Shown here: positions 7,232 through 16,731 of the stretch, piece after piece | How positions within the stretch are numbered: position 1 is the stretch's first letter | Layout: each line of letters opens with the position of its first letter | Assembly: GCA_017646005.1 (NCBI GenBank) | Contig: JAGCNJ010000040.1 | Span: forward strand, 1-51,534 | DNA length: 51,534 nucleotides | Direction: 5' to 3' | From: Clostridia bacterium | GTDB taxonomy: Bacteria > Bacillota > Clostridia > Oscillospirales > CAG-272 | Notes under the pieces: generated by a model | Database searches by the model: none | The model's input: the letters and a program-made list of their open reading frames with translations, nothing else | What the model was told of the DNA's origin: nothing | Translations under genes and position numbers: made by a program

Positions 7232-8146
7232 TTATATAAACTCGTAAAACAGGGATTTTTCGGGCAGCATTTCAACATCTATACTGTCTACCCGATCAAT
7301 GATATCCTTTAGTTCGCTGACACGTTTTGCGTGAATACTTTCTTTTCCTACCTGCACAAGCAAAGCAAGCAACGGTTTTTTGAGCGCACCAAGCTCGTAT
7401 CCCAGAAGCGAGTCAAGCTTATAGTCACACAAATCCTTATAAGGCAATATCGATCTGTCCTCATTTGAGCAGACGCTCTTCCATAAAGTGAGAGTAAATT
7501 CGGGCGTTGCTCCGCGCTTTTTACAGTCACGAACAAGCCTGCGCATCAGTCTTACGGTACGCGCGTCAACAGTTACGTTATCGAAATTTATATCCTGTGC
7601 CACACTAATATATATGCTGACCGTATCACTTTTATCAAAAAGAACGCTCACTTCCGGATAAACTGCCTGTATTCCCTCGAATAACGTGACACCGCCGGGC
7701 ACGGGAGAATAGGTATCAAAATGCGTTCTGTGACCCGAAGCAAAGTCGAAATGAGGTATCTCTACACTTTTCCCCTCTTCGATGCCGTCAACAACCGTCT
7801 TTAACAGCTCAAGGTCTATCGTTTCCACAGAATCATAGTCAAGCTCCGCCCTGCTGTCAAGGAAGTCCCGCTCATAGAAGAAATCGTCAATAGACACTAC
7901 CTTAACCTTATGTCCTGCCGCTTCAAGCGCATCTACTATAATATGCGCAGCCGTGGTCTTACCCGAACAGGTGGGACCGCTCAAGGTTATAAACTTAAGC
8001 GATTTGTTCTGCAAAAGCGATCTTACACACTCCGCCATATCGGCTTCAAAGCGCGCTTCGCACCTGTCAACGTATATTTTCTTTTCCCTTTCGCTTTCAA
8101 AGCGTGTTTTAATAAGCAAAAATATCTCCCCCAAACGCTTGTGCAT
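7232..8146 (-). CDS. Uridine kinase-like nucleoside kinase
   Basis: The 304-residue protein has a phosphoribulokinase/uridine kinase domain: Walker A GPTCSGKTT near residue 57, then VVSIDDFFYERD (Walker B region) and IPHFDFASGHR. LFEGIQAVYPEV follows, with the lid RRLVRDCKKRGATPE. It probably transfers phosphate from ATP to uridine or cytidine. The C-terminal part (after about 255) is family-specific. The coordinates use the ATG at 8146, which lacks a good ribosome site. A TTG at 8119 has GGGGGAG six bases upstream and may be the true start, shortening the protein by nine residues. It follows hemZ closely in the same operon. Confidence 0.8.
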   Translation of the reverse strand: MHKRLGEIFLLIKTRFESEREKKIYVDRCEARFEADMAECVRSLLQNKSLKFITLSGPTCSGKTTAAHIIVDALEAAGHKVKVVSIDDFFYERDFLDSRAELDYDSVETIDLELLKTVVDGIEEGKSVEIPHFDFASGHRTHFDTYSPVPGGVTLFEGIQAVYPEVSVLFDKSDTVSIYISVAQDINFDNVTVDARTVRLMRRLVRDCKKRGATPEFTLTLWKSVCSNEDRSILPYKDLCDYKLDSLLGYELGALKKPLLALLVQVGKESIHAKRVSELKDIIDRVDSIDVEMLPEKSLFYEFI

Positions 8147-8160
8147 TGTGAGGATTTTCT

Positions 8161-9657
8161 TTATTTGCCGAAAAAGAATCTGTCTATCGCCTCGTTGTAC
8201 CGAGCCTCGTTTTCAGCCTCATCCTCACGCATATATTCATACGGATATTTCGGCTCGAATATTCTTTCAAGCTTCTTTTCGCCGTTTTCATCAAATCTTA
8301 CAAGCTTTGCAACCGCACCCGCACCGACTGCAAAAATGGTGTGGTTTTCTTCCATTATGAGGACATTGTATATACCCGCGTGTCCGTCAATGGTAAAGCT
8401 TACGTTTTCAAGATTACCCACGGCATTCTTCTGCCTGTACATATAATAAGGTTTATATCCGGAATTCTTCATCTTGAGCTGTGAATAGTCAACGCTCTTG
8501 ACCGTATCGTTGACACCTCTTTTGAATATTCCCGGATCGTCAAGCTTTATCTGCGCGCTCTTCTTGACACAGAAGGTATGCACGGTTATATTTTCGGGTG
8601 CGCAGGCAATTACCGCATCCACCGATTTTGCAAAGCTCGGATAGCTTTCGCCGGGAAGTCCCGCTATAAGGTCACAGTTTATGGTTTTGATACCCACATT
8701 ACGCGCAATATCAAACGCATTGTAAAAATCCTCGGCTGTATGGCGTCTTCCGATGCTTTCAAGTATATTATTGTTTAATGTCTGCGGATTGATACTTATT
8801 CTTGTAACTCCATACGCCTTTGCTATTCTTAATTTTTCCTCGTCCACGGTATCCGGTCTTCCCGCTTCAAGTGTAAATTCGGCAAGCCTCTTCGTATTGA
8901 AATTACGGCTTATACAAGAAAGTAATTTTTCAAGCTCTGCGGCAGTCAATACCGTAGGTGTTCCTCCGCCTATGTATATGGTTAAAAGCTTCTTTTTTGC
9001 GCGCTTCATCTGTAATGCCGCGCGTTCGATATCCCTGCAAAGTCTGTCAATATACTCTGGTATCATTGAAAGAAGCCTGTTTGTTGAATAAGAAACGAAG
9101 CTGCAATATGCGCATCTCGATGGGCAAAATGGTATTGATATGTAAAGACTGCAGGTATCTTCCCTTATTCCCTCAAGAATAGCTCTTTCATTCTGCGCAA
9201 CGTCTATGCACAGTGTAGCCTTCTTCGGATTGACAAGATAGTCACGGCGCAATTGTCTCCTTACCGAAAGCGCGGTTCTTCCCTCCGCAAGCATTTCAAG
9301 AGCAAGCTTCGCCGGGCGTATGCCGACAAGCATACCCCACGCAGGTGCCATTCCGACAAGCTTTTCGCCGGCATAGTACATAGCCGTTCCAAGCGCAAGC
9401 TTTGCCGTTTTTTCCTCGCCAACTCCGTTTTTAACCTCAAGCTCAGCAATATGTGTTTCGCTTTTACCCGCAAGCGAAAGCGTTACCTTTACGCTTACAA
9501 TATCGTCTTCTCTTGTAACAGAGTAATCAAGGGTAGGCTCCCCCTCTCTTATTTCTTCTTCCTTTACGGAAAATTTTTCACCCGGGAAAAAGAGCATACA
9601 CAGAGATTGAACGTAATATCTGTTTACACGAATTTTTCCGTTATCGTTGATTTTCAT
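8161..9657 (-). CDS. hemZ: Coproporphyrinogen dehydrogenase-like radical SAM protein HemZ
   Basis: This 498-residue protein has a roughly 170-residue N-terminal extension typical of HemZ, then a HemN-like radical SAM core. The [4Fe-4S]-binding cysteines are C178, C182 and C185 in FCPSRCAYCSF. Further signatures are IYIGGGTPTVL, EAGRPDTVD, RISINPQTLN and LIAGLPGE. HemZ is the oxygen-independent HemN relative of Gram-positive bacteria, named for coproporphyrinogen III oxidation, though true heme activity in many anaerobes is unproven. No other heme gene is nearby. The gene lies between dtd and the kinase in the recJ-relA-dtd-hemZ order seen in many Clostridia. Confidence 0.9.
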   Translation of the reverse strand: MKINDNGKIRVNRYYVQSLCMLFFPGEKFSVKEEEIREGEPTLDYSVTREDDIVSVKVTLSLAGKSETHIAELEVKNGVGEEKTAKLALGTAMYYAGEKLVGMAPAWGMLVGIRPAKLALEMLAEGRTALSVRRQLRRDYLVNPKKATLCIDVAQNERAILEGIREDTCSLYISIPFCPSRCAYCSFVSYSTNRLLSMIPEYIDRLCRDIERAALQMKRAKKKLLTIYIGGGTPTVLTAAELEKLLSCISRNFNTKRLAEFTLEAGRPDTVDEEKLRIAKAYGVTRISINPQTLNNNILESIGRRHTAEDFYNAFDIARNVGIKTINCDLIAGLPGESYPSFAKSVDAVIACAPENITVHTFCVKKSAQIKLDDPGIFKRGVNDTVKSVDYSQLKMKNSGYKPYYMYRQKNAVGNLENVSFTIDGHAGIYNVLIMEENHTIFAVGAGAVAKLVRFDENGEKKLERIFEPKYPYEYMREDEAENEARYNEAIDRFFFGK

Positions 9658-9694
9658 ATACGTCAGCCTTTTTCTTACTTATCCTTGATAAGCT

Positions 9695-10147
9695 TTATTT
9701 TTTAAGGACCTCGCTATCCGCGAATATGGTCACGGGACCGTCGTTTACAATACTTACCCGCATATCTGCACCGAATCTGCCCGACTGCACATTCCGCACC
9801 TGCAGACCTGCTCTTTCCTTGAAGTATTCATAGAGTCGGTTTGCCGTATCGGGTGACGCACCCGAAAAATAATCGGGTCTGTTACCGTGCTTATAATTTG
9901 CGTTAAGCGTAAAATTTGATACAACGAGCATTTCGCCGTCTATATCCTTAAGCGAGAGGTTCATTTTACCGTTTTCATCCGAAAAAATGCGCATTTTCAC
10001 GATCTTATCGCACAAAAGCTCAGCATCCTTTTCCTCATCGCCCTGCGCCACGCCAAGAAGTATCATAAGCCCTTTGCCTATTTCACCTAAAAGTTCACCA
10101 TCGCTTTGAACGCTTGCAGATTCTACTCTTTGTATTACCGCTTTCAT
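9695..10147 (-). CDS. dtd: D-aminoacyl-tRNA deacylase
   Basis: The 150-residue protein is full length for Dtd, which removes D-amino acids and glycine mischarged on tRNA. It opens MKAVIQRVESASV. The catalytic region is SNFTLNANYKHGNRPDYFSG (family consensus QFTL...KGxRPxF). The cis-proline motif is NDGPVT near residue 137, which gives chiral selectivity. A GGAG site precedes the ATG. It directly follows relA, a gene order widely kept in Bacillota. Confidence 0.95.
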   Translation of the reverse strand: MKAVIQRVESASVQSDGELLGEIGKGLMILLGVAQGDEEKDAELLCDKIVKMRIFSDENGKMNLSLKDIDGEMLVVSNFTLNANYKHGNRPDYFSGASPDTANRLYEYFKERAGLQVRNVQSGRFGADMRVSIVNDGPVTIFADSEVLKK

Positions 10148-10168
10148 TTTTAACTCCGTTTTTTCAGT

Positions 10169-12382
10169 TTACGCTCCGAAGCCGCGCTTCACGTCATCGA
10201 CTCCGTTTACCGCCTTAAGCCTCGATACGATCGAATTTACGTGATCTATACTGCGGCAGGCAAGATTTAAGTTGATTATAACATCGCTTGTACCCTTGGT
10301 CTGATAATTTATCGAAAGAAGCGATACCTTCATTTCGGCAAGGGCTGAAGAAACGTCCGCAAGCAAGGAAAGGCTCTGATGTGCATACACCTGAACGAAC
10401 GCATCATACGTATCGCTTGCAAGCGTATCGCTTATATCCCAATGCGCCTCAACGAAGCGATCCTTATTTCCGTCCTGCTCAAGTGCTCCCGAGATATTGG
10501 GGCAGTCTGTCTTGTGTATCGAAATTCCGTAGCCCTTGGTTATAAAGCCAACGACCTTATCTCCCGGAAGAGGATTACAGCATTTTGCGAATTTGACAAG
10601 GCATCCGCTCTGACCGTCAACTATAATACCTCCGCCCGACTTATGTCGCTTTGTAGGTGTATACACCGCAATGGTTTCGGGGGTCGTTACGGGTGTTTGA
10701 GCTGCTTGCACAGGCAATACCACGCGGTCAAACTCATCCTTGAGTCTGCCGGAAATCTTGGATACGGAAAGTCCTCCGTATCCTATGGTATTGAGAAGAT
10801 CCTCCTCTGTCTTGATACCGATACGGTGCGCTACGTTCGTAAGCACCTCTGATCTTTGTGAATCGTTATAGGGACGGCCGTATTTTTTGAATTCACGATC
10901 GATTTCTGCTCTTCCGACAATGATATTTTCAGGACGCTTTTCCTTTTTGAACCATTGTCTTATCTTATTTCTCGCTTCACTCGTTTTGACCATTTTAAGC
11001 CAGTCACGGCTCGGACCCTTTGATGCCGAGCTTGTGAGTATCTCAACGATCTCACCGTTTTTCGGTATACTGTCGATGGGCGCGATGGCTCCGTTTATCT
11101 TGGCGCCGATCATCTTGTTTCCGACAGCCGAGTGTATCGCATACGCAAAATCAATAATATTTGCTCCCTGCGGAAGCACGATAACGTCGCCCTTTGGTGT
11201 GAACACGAAGGTTTCGTCGTGGAAAATATCTATCTTAAGGGTATTAAGGAATTCATCGGGGTCCATGGTATCATCATTGACCTCGATAAGCTTCGCTACC
11301 CATTCAAGCTTACGGTCTACCTCTTCCTTACTGCGTATACCGCCCGACTTATATTTCCAGTGTGCGGCGATACCGTATTCGGCTATCTGATGCATCTCGT
11401 GCGTTCTTATTTGCACCTCAAAGGGTATACCGTCATGACCGATTACCGTCGTATGAAGCGAGCGGTAAAGGTTGGGCTTCGGGGTTGAGATATAATCCTT
11501 GAAGCGGCCGGGAATTGATTTATACATTTCATGTATGATACCAAGCACGGTATAGCATTCAAGCTCTGTATCGACAATTATACGCAAGGCGTAAAAGTCG
11601 TATATCTCATCAAAGCTTTTATTCTGGTTATACATCTTCTTATAGATGCTGTAAACCGTTTTCACTCTGCCCTCAAGGGTGAACTTGATATTGTAATCTG
11701 CAAGCTTGGAGGTAACGCTTTCGCGGCATCTTTCGATAAAATCGCTGTTCTGACCGTATTTGCGGTCAATATCTCCTCTGACCTCGGCAAAGCCTATCGG
11801 ATCGAGGTATGAAAGCGCGTGTCCCTCAAGCTCCTGCTTTATCTTCTGCATACCGAGTCGGTGTGCAAGAGGTGCGAAAACGTGCATCGTTTCAAGCGCG
11901 GTTTCCCTTCTCTTCGCCTCGGGCTTTGCATCAAGTGTACGCATATTATGAAGTCTGTCGCAAAGCTTTATAAAGATGACTCGGATATCCTTTGACATCG
12001 CGATGAACATCTTTCTTAAATTCTCTATCTCGTACTCTTCCTTGTTTTCGACGTTGAATTTTACGTTTTTCGTAACGCCGTCCACAAGCAAAGCTACCTC
12101 GCTTCCGTACTCCCTTTCGATATAATCAAGGTCGGTCTTATCCGAGCAATCCTCGACCGTATCGTGCAAGAGCGCCGCGCAGATAGAGTCTGTATCAAGC
12201 TCAAGCCCCGCTACTATTTCCGCAACCGCTACCGGGTGGCTTATATAAGGCTCTCCGCTGACTCTGAACTGCCCTGCGTGAAGCTCGTTTGCGTACGCAA
12301 ACGCCTTTTTTATTTTTTCGATATCATAGTGCTTGCCCGTATTTTCAAGCGTTGCAAGCAATTTATCTATAGGTGTGTACAT
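10169..12382 (-). CDS. relA: Bifunctional (p)ppGpp synthetase/hydrolase RelA/SpoT
   Basis: This 737-residue protein has the full Rel architecture. The HD hydrolase domain lies at about residues 45-150 (SHPVAVAEIVAGL, then HDTVEDCS). The synthetase domain lies at about 200-340 (KMYNQNKSFDEIYDFYALR, HTTVIGHDG, then GIAAHWKYK). A TGS domain follows at about 385-445, then a zinc-finger/helical region with LVKFAKCCNPLPGD, and a C-terminal ACT domain. The conserved hydrolase residues suggest it both makes and degrades the stringent-response alarmones. The ATG follows CAAAGG. It is placed between recJ and dtd, as in many Clostridia. Confidence 0.95.
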   Translation of the reverse strand: MYTPIDKLLATLENTGKHYDIEKIKKAFAYANELHAGQFRVSGEPYISHPVAVAEIVAGLELDTDSICAALLHDTVEDCSDKTDLDYIEREYGSEVALLVDGVTKNVKFNVENKEEYEIENLRKMFIAMSKDIRVIFIKLCDRLHNMRTLDAKPEAKRRETALETMHVFAPLAHRLGMQKIKQELEGHALSYLDPIGFAEVRGDIDRKYGQNSDFIERCRESVTSKLADYNIKFTLEGRVKTVYSIYKKMYNQNKSFDEIYDFYALRIIVDTELECYTVLGIIHEMYKSIPGRFKDYISTPKPNLYRSLHTTVIGHDGIPFEVQIRTHEMHQIAEYGIAAHWKYKSGGIRSKEEVDRKLEWVAKLIEVNDDTMDPDEFLNTLKIDIFHDETFVFTPKGDVIVLPQGANIIDFAYAIHSAVGNKMIGAKINGAIAPIDSIPKNGEIVEILTSSASKGPSRDWLKMVKTSEARNKIRQWFKKEKRPENIIVGRAEIDREFKKYGRPYNDSQRSEVLTNVAHRIGIKTEEDLLNTIGYGGLSVSKISGRLKDEFDRVVLPVQAAQTPVTTPETIAVYTPTKRHKSGGGIIVDGQSGCLVKFAKCCNPLPGDKVVGFITKGYGISIHKTDCPNISGALEQDGNKDRFVEAHWDISDTLASDTYDAFVQVYAHQSLSLLADVSSALAEMKVSLLSINYQTKGTSDVIINLNLACRSIDHVNSIVSRLKAVNGVDDVKRGFGA

Positions 12383-12436
12383 CCTTTGATTCCTTTCGGT
12401 ACTTAAGGCTACCGTAGCCCGAATATTAATAATGCC

Positions 12437-14617
12437 TTATTTAGATGCCCTGCGTCTGAGTGCTGTCAGAAGATCGGATGCTTCAAGATCGACCTTGCGC
12501 ACCTGCTTATTAAGCGCGATACGGCAGCTTTCGTTTGTTTCACTGACGTAAGAAACAAGCCCAAGCTCGCACATAATGTCAAGTATCGCGCGCAGCTTGA
12601 TATACGGCATCTTTTCATTTTTAAGCACGTGCGCGGCAATAAGGCTGTATCTTACACAGTCCTCATCGTTTTCCTTGAAAAGCACGTTTTTAATGTATCT
12701 GTATACTGCGGCAAAATCATCTCTGTCAGGAAGCATATCCGCAGGATAAGCGCCTCCGTGAAGTGCATCGTTATATACTGCGGCATATTCACTTATCTCT
12801 TTTGTCAGCTCCTTTGATGCTCTTAAGTCCTTTATATGTATCTGCACACAGGTGCGGCCCATAAATTCGTTAAGCTCAAGGCTTCCGAGCAGATCTATCT
12901 TATCACCGACGCAAAACTCTATATCGGCAAATTTCTTACCGAACCAGAGTGCCGTGATGCTTGTATTATCCTTGCTTACCACAAGCTTTACGTGCTTACC
13001 CTCCTTTAAGGGATAAAGCTCGCTTACAGTTACGTTTTCGATTATAAACTGCGGCAGGGGATTTGCCTGTCCGTACGGCTCGAGCAAATACAGCTCACAA
13101 GCGAGCTTTTCATCAAGCTCTTCAAGTCCTACCGATGCGTCCGCTGTGATTATCTGCTCTGCTTCCTTAAGATCAAATATCTCATCGGCGTGCTCGTTTA
13201 TCGCTTTTTTGAAGCTTTCAAGATTTCCACGCTCAATGGTAAGTCCTGCGGCAAGCTCATGACCGCCAAAGCGTACAAGCGTATCCTTGCAGGCATCAAG
13301 CGCTTTTACAAGGTCAAGCCCCTTGACGCTTCGTCCCGAGCCTTTACCTATGTCGCTTCCGCTTGTCTTTTCTCCGATGTTTCCCTCAAAGGAAATAAGT
13401 ATGCTCGGAAGTCCGTATCGCTCGGTGATCCTCGAGGCAACGATCCCGATAACTCCGTGATGCCAGTTGTCATCGTCAAGCACAATGACCTTGTCGTTTA
13501 TATTGCACTTATCTATTTTCGCAAGCGCTTCTGTCAGTATCGCATTTTCCTCCTGCTGACGCACGGTATTCATATGCGAAAGCTCAAGCGCCTTTTGCGA
13601 TGCCGTTTCAGCATCTGTACACGCGAAAAGCTCTACCGCATCTGCGGCGTTACCCATTCGTCCCACCGCATTTATTCTGGGGGCAAGGGTAAAGCTTATA
13701 AGGCTTGTTGAAAGCTTCTTTACAGGCTTTTTATTGAAATCTATTCCTGCACAAAGGCTTATGAGTTCACGTGTTCCGACAAATTTCGGATCGCGCATGA
13801 TTTCAAGTCCTCTTTTTACTATCGCGCGGTTTTCATCTATGAGCGGCATTACGTCGGCAACGGTACCGATAGCAACAAGCTCACCGTATTCGTCGATAAC
13901 TCTTTCACACGCCTCTGCAACATCAAGTCCGAGTCTTTTCATTTCAAGCGCGCATATAAGCTTGAATACAACTCCGACTCCCGCAAGCTCGTCAAATGGA
14001 TAATTACAGTTATCCTGTCTTGGATTGACGCAGGGTACAAACGGTAATATCATCTCACCGGTTTCCCCTCGCTTACATTCGTGATGATCGGTAACGACGA
14101 GCTCTATTCCAAGCTTTTTCGCGTATTCTATCTCATCTGTTGCAGTTATACCCGTATCAACGGTTATTATGAATCTGCTGTCGCTTTCAAATATTTTATC
14201 TATAGCGCCTGTGCTGAGTCCGTAGCCCTCGCCTATACGGCACGGGATATAATATGAGCAAGACCTGACACCTCTGCGCTTAAGATAGGTGGTAAGCAGG
14301 GTCACCGAGGTCACTCCGTCTACATCATAATCTCCGTAAACGGTGATATGCTCACCGCGCTCTATTGCCGAACCGATCCTTTCACACGCGATTTCCATAT
14401 CCTTCATAAGAAAAGGATCGTGAAAATGTGACGTGCTGTCTATAAACTCGGACGCGCGCTCAATATCATCACTCTTGAGTCTGTCGTAAACAAGTCCCGC
14501 TGTGATGCGTCTTACATCAAGCGCGTGCGCTATGTTATTTATTATTTTTTCTTCAGCCTCGCTGTGCTTTATACAGCACCATTTGCGTACAGGCTCTCTT
14601 CTCTTCTTACTTTGCAT
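12437..14617 (-). CDS. recJ: Single-stranded-DNA-specific exonuclease RecJ
   Basis: The 726-residue protein carries the DHH phosphoesterase core of RecJ: the metal-binding YGDYDVDGVTS near residue 93, the DHH motif D177-H178-H179, and later FGGHELAAGLTI from the DHHA1 domain. An OB-fold region near residues 490-590 binds DNA. RecJ degrades single-stranded DNA 5' to 3' in recombination and mismatch or base-excision repair. The C-terminal 130 residues are a Bacillota-type extension. Neighbours rseC-like and relA are on the same strand with gaps of tens of bases, so co-transcription is likely. Confidence 0.94.
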   Translation of the reverse strand: MQSKKRREPVRKWCCIKHSEAEEKIINNIAHALDVRRITAGLVYDRLKSDDIERASEFIDSTSHFHDPFLMKDMEIACERIGSAIERGEHITVYGDYDVDGVTSVTLLTTYLKRRGVRSCSYYIPCRIGEGYGLSTGAIDKIFESDSRFIITVDTGITATDEIEYAKKLGIELVVTDHHECKRGETGEMILPFVPCVNPRQDNCNYPFDELAGVGVVFKLICALEMKRLGLDVAEACERVIDEYGELVAIGTVADVMPLIDENRAIVKRGLEIMRDPKFVGTRELISLCAGIDFNKKPVKKLSTSLISFTLAPRINAVGRMGNAADAVELFACTDAETASQKALELSHMNTVRQQEENAILTEALAKIDKCNINDKVIVLDDDNWHHGVIGIVASRITERYGLPSILISFEGNIGEKTSGSDIGKGSGRSVKGLDLVKALDACKDTLVRFGGHELAAGLTIERGNLESFKKAINEHADEIFDLKEAEQIITADASVGLEELDEKLACELYLLEPYGQANPLPQFIIENVTVSELYPLKEGKHVKLVVSKDNTSITALWFGKKFADIEFCVGDKIDLLGSLELNEFMGRTCVQIHIKDLRASKELTKEISEYAAVYNDALHGGAYPADMLPDRDDFAAVYRYIKNVLFKENDEDCVRYSLIAAHVLKNEKMPYIKLRAILDIMCELGLVSYVSETNESCRIALNKQVRKVDLEASDLLTALRRRASK

Positions 14618-14637
14618 CGGTATTTATCCTAATCTGA

Positions 14638-15072
14638 TCATTCTTCGTTTTCGACGTCGTCAATCGAGATTATCTCAAGATCCGGACGCTTTTTTACGTT
14701 TTTTTCAAGCAGAACACATGCGAGTGCAAAGCTTGTGACAAAAACTGCAAGTGCAAATGTAAATGCATTTTCACTGCAAAGCTTTTCTGCTGTGAAATAT
14801 GCGGCAAAGGCAAGTACTATGGGTAAAAAGAATATTGCCGCACAGTAGCTTATCACTCTTTGGGACGAGGCACTGACTACTACTCTGTCGCCGACCTTTG
14901 CTCCTATGGTGTTGTACGCCTTTGCATAAGCGGTCTTGTCCCCGAAGGTAAGACAAGCACTGCAGCCCTTTGAGTTTGCCATATTATGGCATCCCTCGCA
15001 TATGCTTTTGCGCGACACCTCTACCGTTGCAAGCTCTCCGTTTATCTCTGTTACTTTAGCCTTTTGTATCAT
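14638..15072 (-). CDS. RseC/MucC-like positive regulator (SoxR-reducing system family)
   Basis: The 144-residue protein has an N-terminal small domain with a cysteine cluster (SICEGCHNM, then GCSACLTFG) that may bind a metal or Fe-S cluster. It is followed by two membrane segments (about residues 76-95 and 103-121) and a short cytoplasmic tail. This layout matches RseC, which in proteobacteria works with sigma-E control and the Rnf/Rsx electron-transfer complex. In Clostridia its role is not established, and no rnf gene is visible here. I prefer the ATG at 15072, which has GGAG six bases before it, over the one at 15084. Confidence 0.78.
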   Translation of the reverse strand: MIQKAKVTEINGELATVEVSRKSICEGCHNMANSKGCSACLTFGDKTAYAKAYNTIGAKVGDRVVVSASSQRVISYCAAIFFLPIVLAFAAYFTAEKLCSENAFTFALAVFVTSFALACVLLEKNVKKRPDLEIISIDDVENEE

Positions 15073-15104
15073 AGCTTTCTCCATTGACCGCCTATCGGTC
15101 TGAC

Positions 15105-16730
15105 TTAATCAAGCGGCGAATATTTTTTCATTACGGCAAGCGCAGTATTTATGCCGTCTACCGCCGCGCTTGTAATACCGCCGGCATATCCCGCACCCTC
15201 TCCCGCAGGATACATATTCTGTATACCTAACGCGGTATATTCCTCATTTCTCAGTATACGCAAGGGTGCAGATGTGCGCGTTTCAACTCCGGTAAGCACA
15301 GCAGATTTTTCACCAAAACATCTCATTTTTCGCGAAAAGTCCGTAATGCCGAGTCTTAACATATCACACACGTAATCCGGAAGCACCGTATCAAGCGGTG
15401 CAACCGTATATTTTGAATCCATATAGGTGGGTATTATATCACACGGAGCTGAAAGCCCGTGTGATTTTTTATCAAGAAAATCTCCCACTGTTTCGACTGG
15501 AGCTTTATATCCACCGCCGCCCACCTTATATGCCGCTCTTTCGAGCATACGCTGAAGCTCTATAGCCTTCATCGGCGTGTTACCGTAATCTTCAGGCTCG
15601 ACCGACACCGCAAGCGCGGCGTTTGCATTTACTCCGTCACGTGCAAATCGGCTCATACCGTTTGTAACAACGCCGCCCTCTTCACTTGCCGCCGCTACGA
15701 CCTCACCGCCCGGGCACATACAGAAAGTGTACACCGCCCTGCCGTTTTCACGGCGCGAAAGTGCATACTCACCCTTTGGCAGTCTTGCATCTCCGGCAAA
15801 ACTGCCGTAAAGCGACTCATCAACGCTTTTCTGAAAATGCTCAACGCGGACACCGACCGAAAACGGCTTTGCCGCCATCGATGTGCCGCGTTCAAACAGC
15901 ATATTATAAGTGTCACGCGCGCTGTGACCTATCGCAAGGATAATGACCGAGCATTCAAGCTCTCTGCCTGTGGAAAGCTTAACGCTTTTTACGCGTCCGT
16001 TTTCTATTCTTATATCATCAAGCCGCGTATTGTAAAGTATCTCTCCGCCAAGCTCGCATATCTTATCCGCTGCGTTTTGCACAACGTCAAGAAGCTTATC
16101 CGTGCCGACGTGCGGCTTCGCGTTATAAAGTATCTCCTCAGGTGCGCCAAGCTCATAAAGCGTATCAAGCACGTACGCGCATTTAGGGTCGTTTATTCGG
16201 GTTACAAGCTTTCCGTCCGAGAAGGTACCCGCTCCGCCCGCGCCGAACTGGATATTACTTTCCTCAAGCACTCCCGTGGCGTAAAAACGGTCGACTGCCG
16301 CACGGCGATCTGAAACGTCTGCTCCTCGTTCCAATACTATCGGTCTGTATCCGTTTTTGGCAAGCTCAAGTGCAGCAAACATTCCGCAGGGGCCGAAGCC
16401 CACGATTACCGGTCTTTCCAAAAGGCTTTCTCTTCCGTATTCAACCGTAAGCTCCCCGCCGGACACCTTAGCGGCATCGGCTCTCTCAAGTAACTTTGCA
16501 TCCGGATATTTTTCACACGGAACCGAAACCGAGTAGATAAAGTGCGGCTTCCCTTCGGGATTCTTTGCGCTTTTGCGCGCATCGACCGACCTTTTTGCTA
16601 TCCTCGCATCAAACGAACCGGCTTTTATTCCAAGCTTTGCCGCTTTTCTGACCGCAATATCTATCGCCTCATCAGCAGGCTGGTCATAAGGAAGCTTTAT
16701 GTTTCGAAATAAGATTCTGTTTCCGCTCAT
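15105..16730 (-). CDS. FAD-dependent dehydrogenase (COG2509 type)
   Basis: The 541-residue protein has an N-terminal domain of about 95 residues (MSGNRILFRNIKLPYDQP) and then a two-dinucleotide-binding flavoprotein fold. The FAD site is PVIVGFGPCGMFAALELA, followed by LERGADVSDR, NIQFGAGGAGTFSDGKL and a C-terminal ATG-like motif MYPAGEGAGYAGGI. The family is widespread in Clostridia and of uncertain substrate. Annotations range from uncharacterised FAD-dependent dehydrogenase to oxidoreductase. The ATG at 16730 is chosen because it gives the usual family start and sits one base after the cdaR stop. The ATG at 16772 would overlap cdaR. Neither start has a strong ribosome site, which suggests coupling. 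Confidence 0.82.
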   Translation of the reverse strand: MSGNRILFRNIKLPYDQPADEAIDIAVRKAAKLGIKAGSFDARIAKRSVDARKSAKNPEGKPHFIYSVSVPCEKYPDAKLLERADAAKVSGGELTVEYGRESLLERPVIVGFGPCGMFAALELAKNGYRPIVLERGADVSDRRAAVDRFYATGVLEESNIQFGAGGAGTFSDGKLVTRINDPKCAYVLDTLYELGAPEEILYNAKPHVGTDKLLDVVQNAADKICELGGEILYNTRLDDIRIENGRVKSVKLSTGRELECSVIILAIGHSARDTYNMLFERGTSMAAKPFSVGVRVEHFQKSVDESLYGSFAGDARLPKGEYALSRRENGRAVYTFCMCPGGEVVAAASEEGGVVTNGMSRFARDGVNANAALAVSVEPEDYGNTPMKAIELQRMLERAAYKVGGGGYKAPVETVGDFLDKKSHGLSAPCDIIPTYMDSKYTVAPLDTVLPDYVCDMLRLGITDFSRKMRCFGEKSAVLTGVETRTSAPLRILRNEEYTALGIQNMYPAGEGAGYAGGITSAAVDGINTALAVMKKYSPLD

Positions 16731-16731
16731 T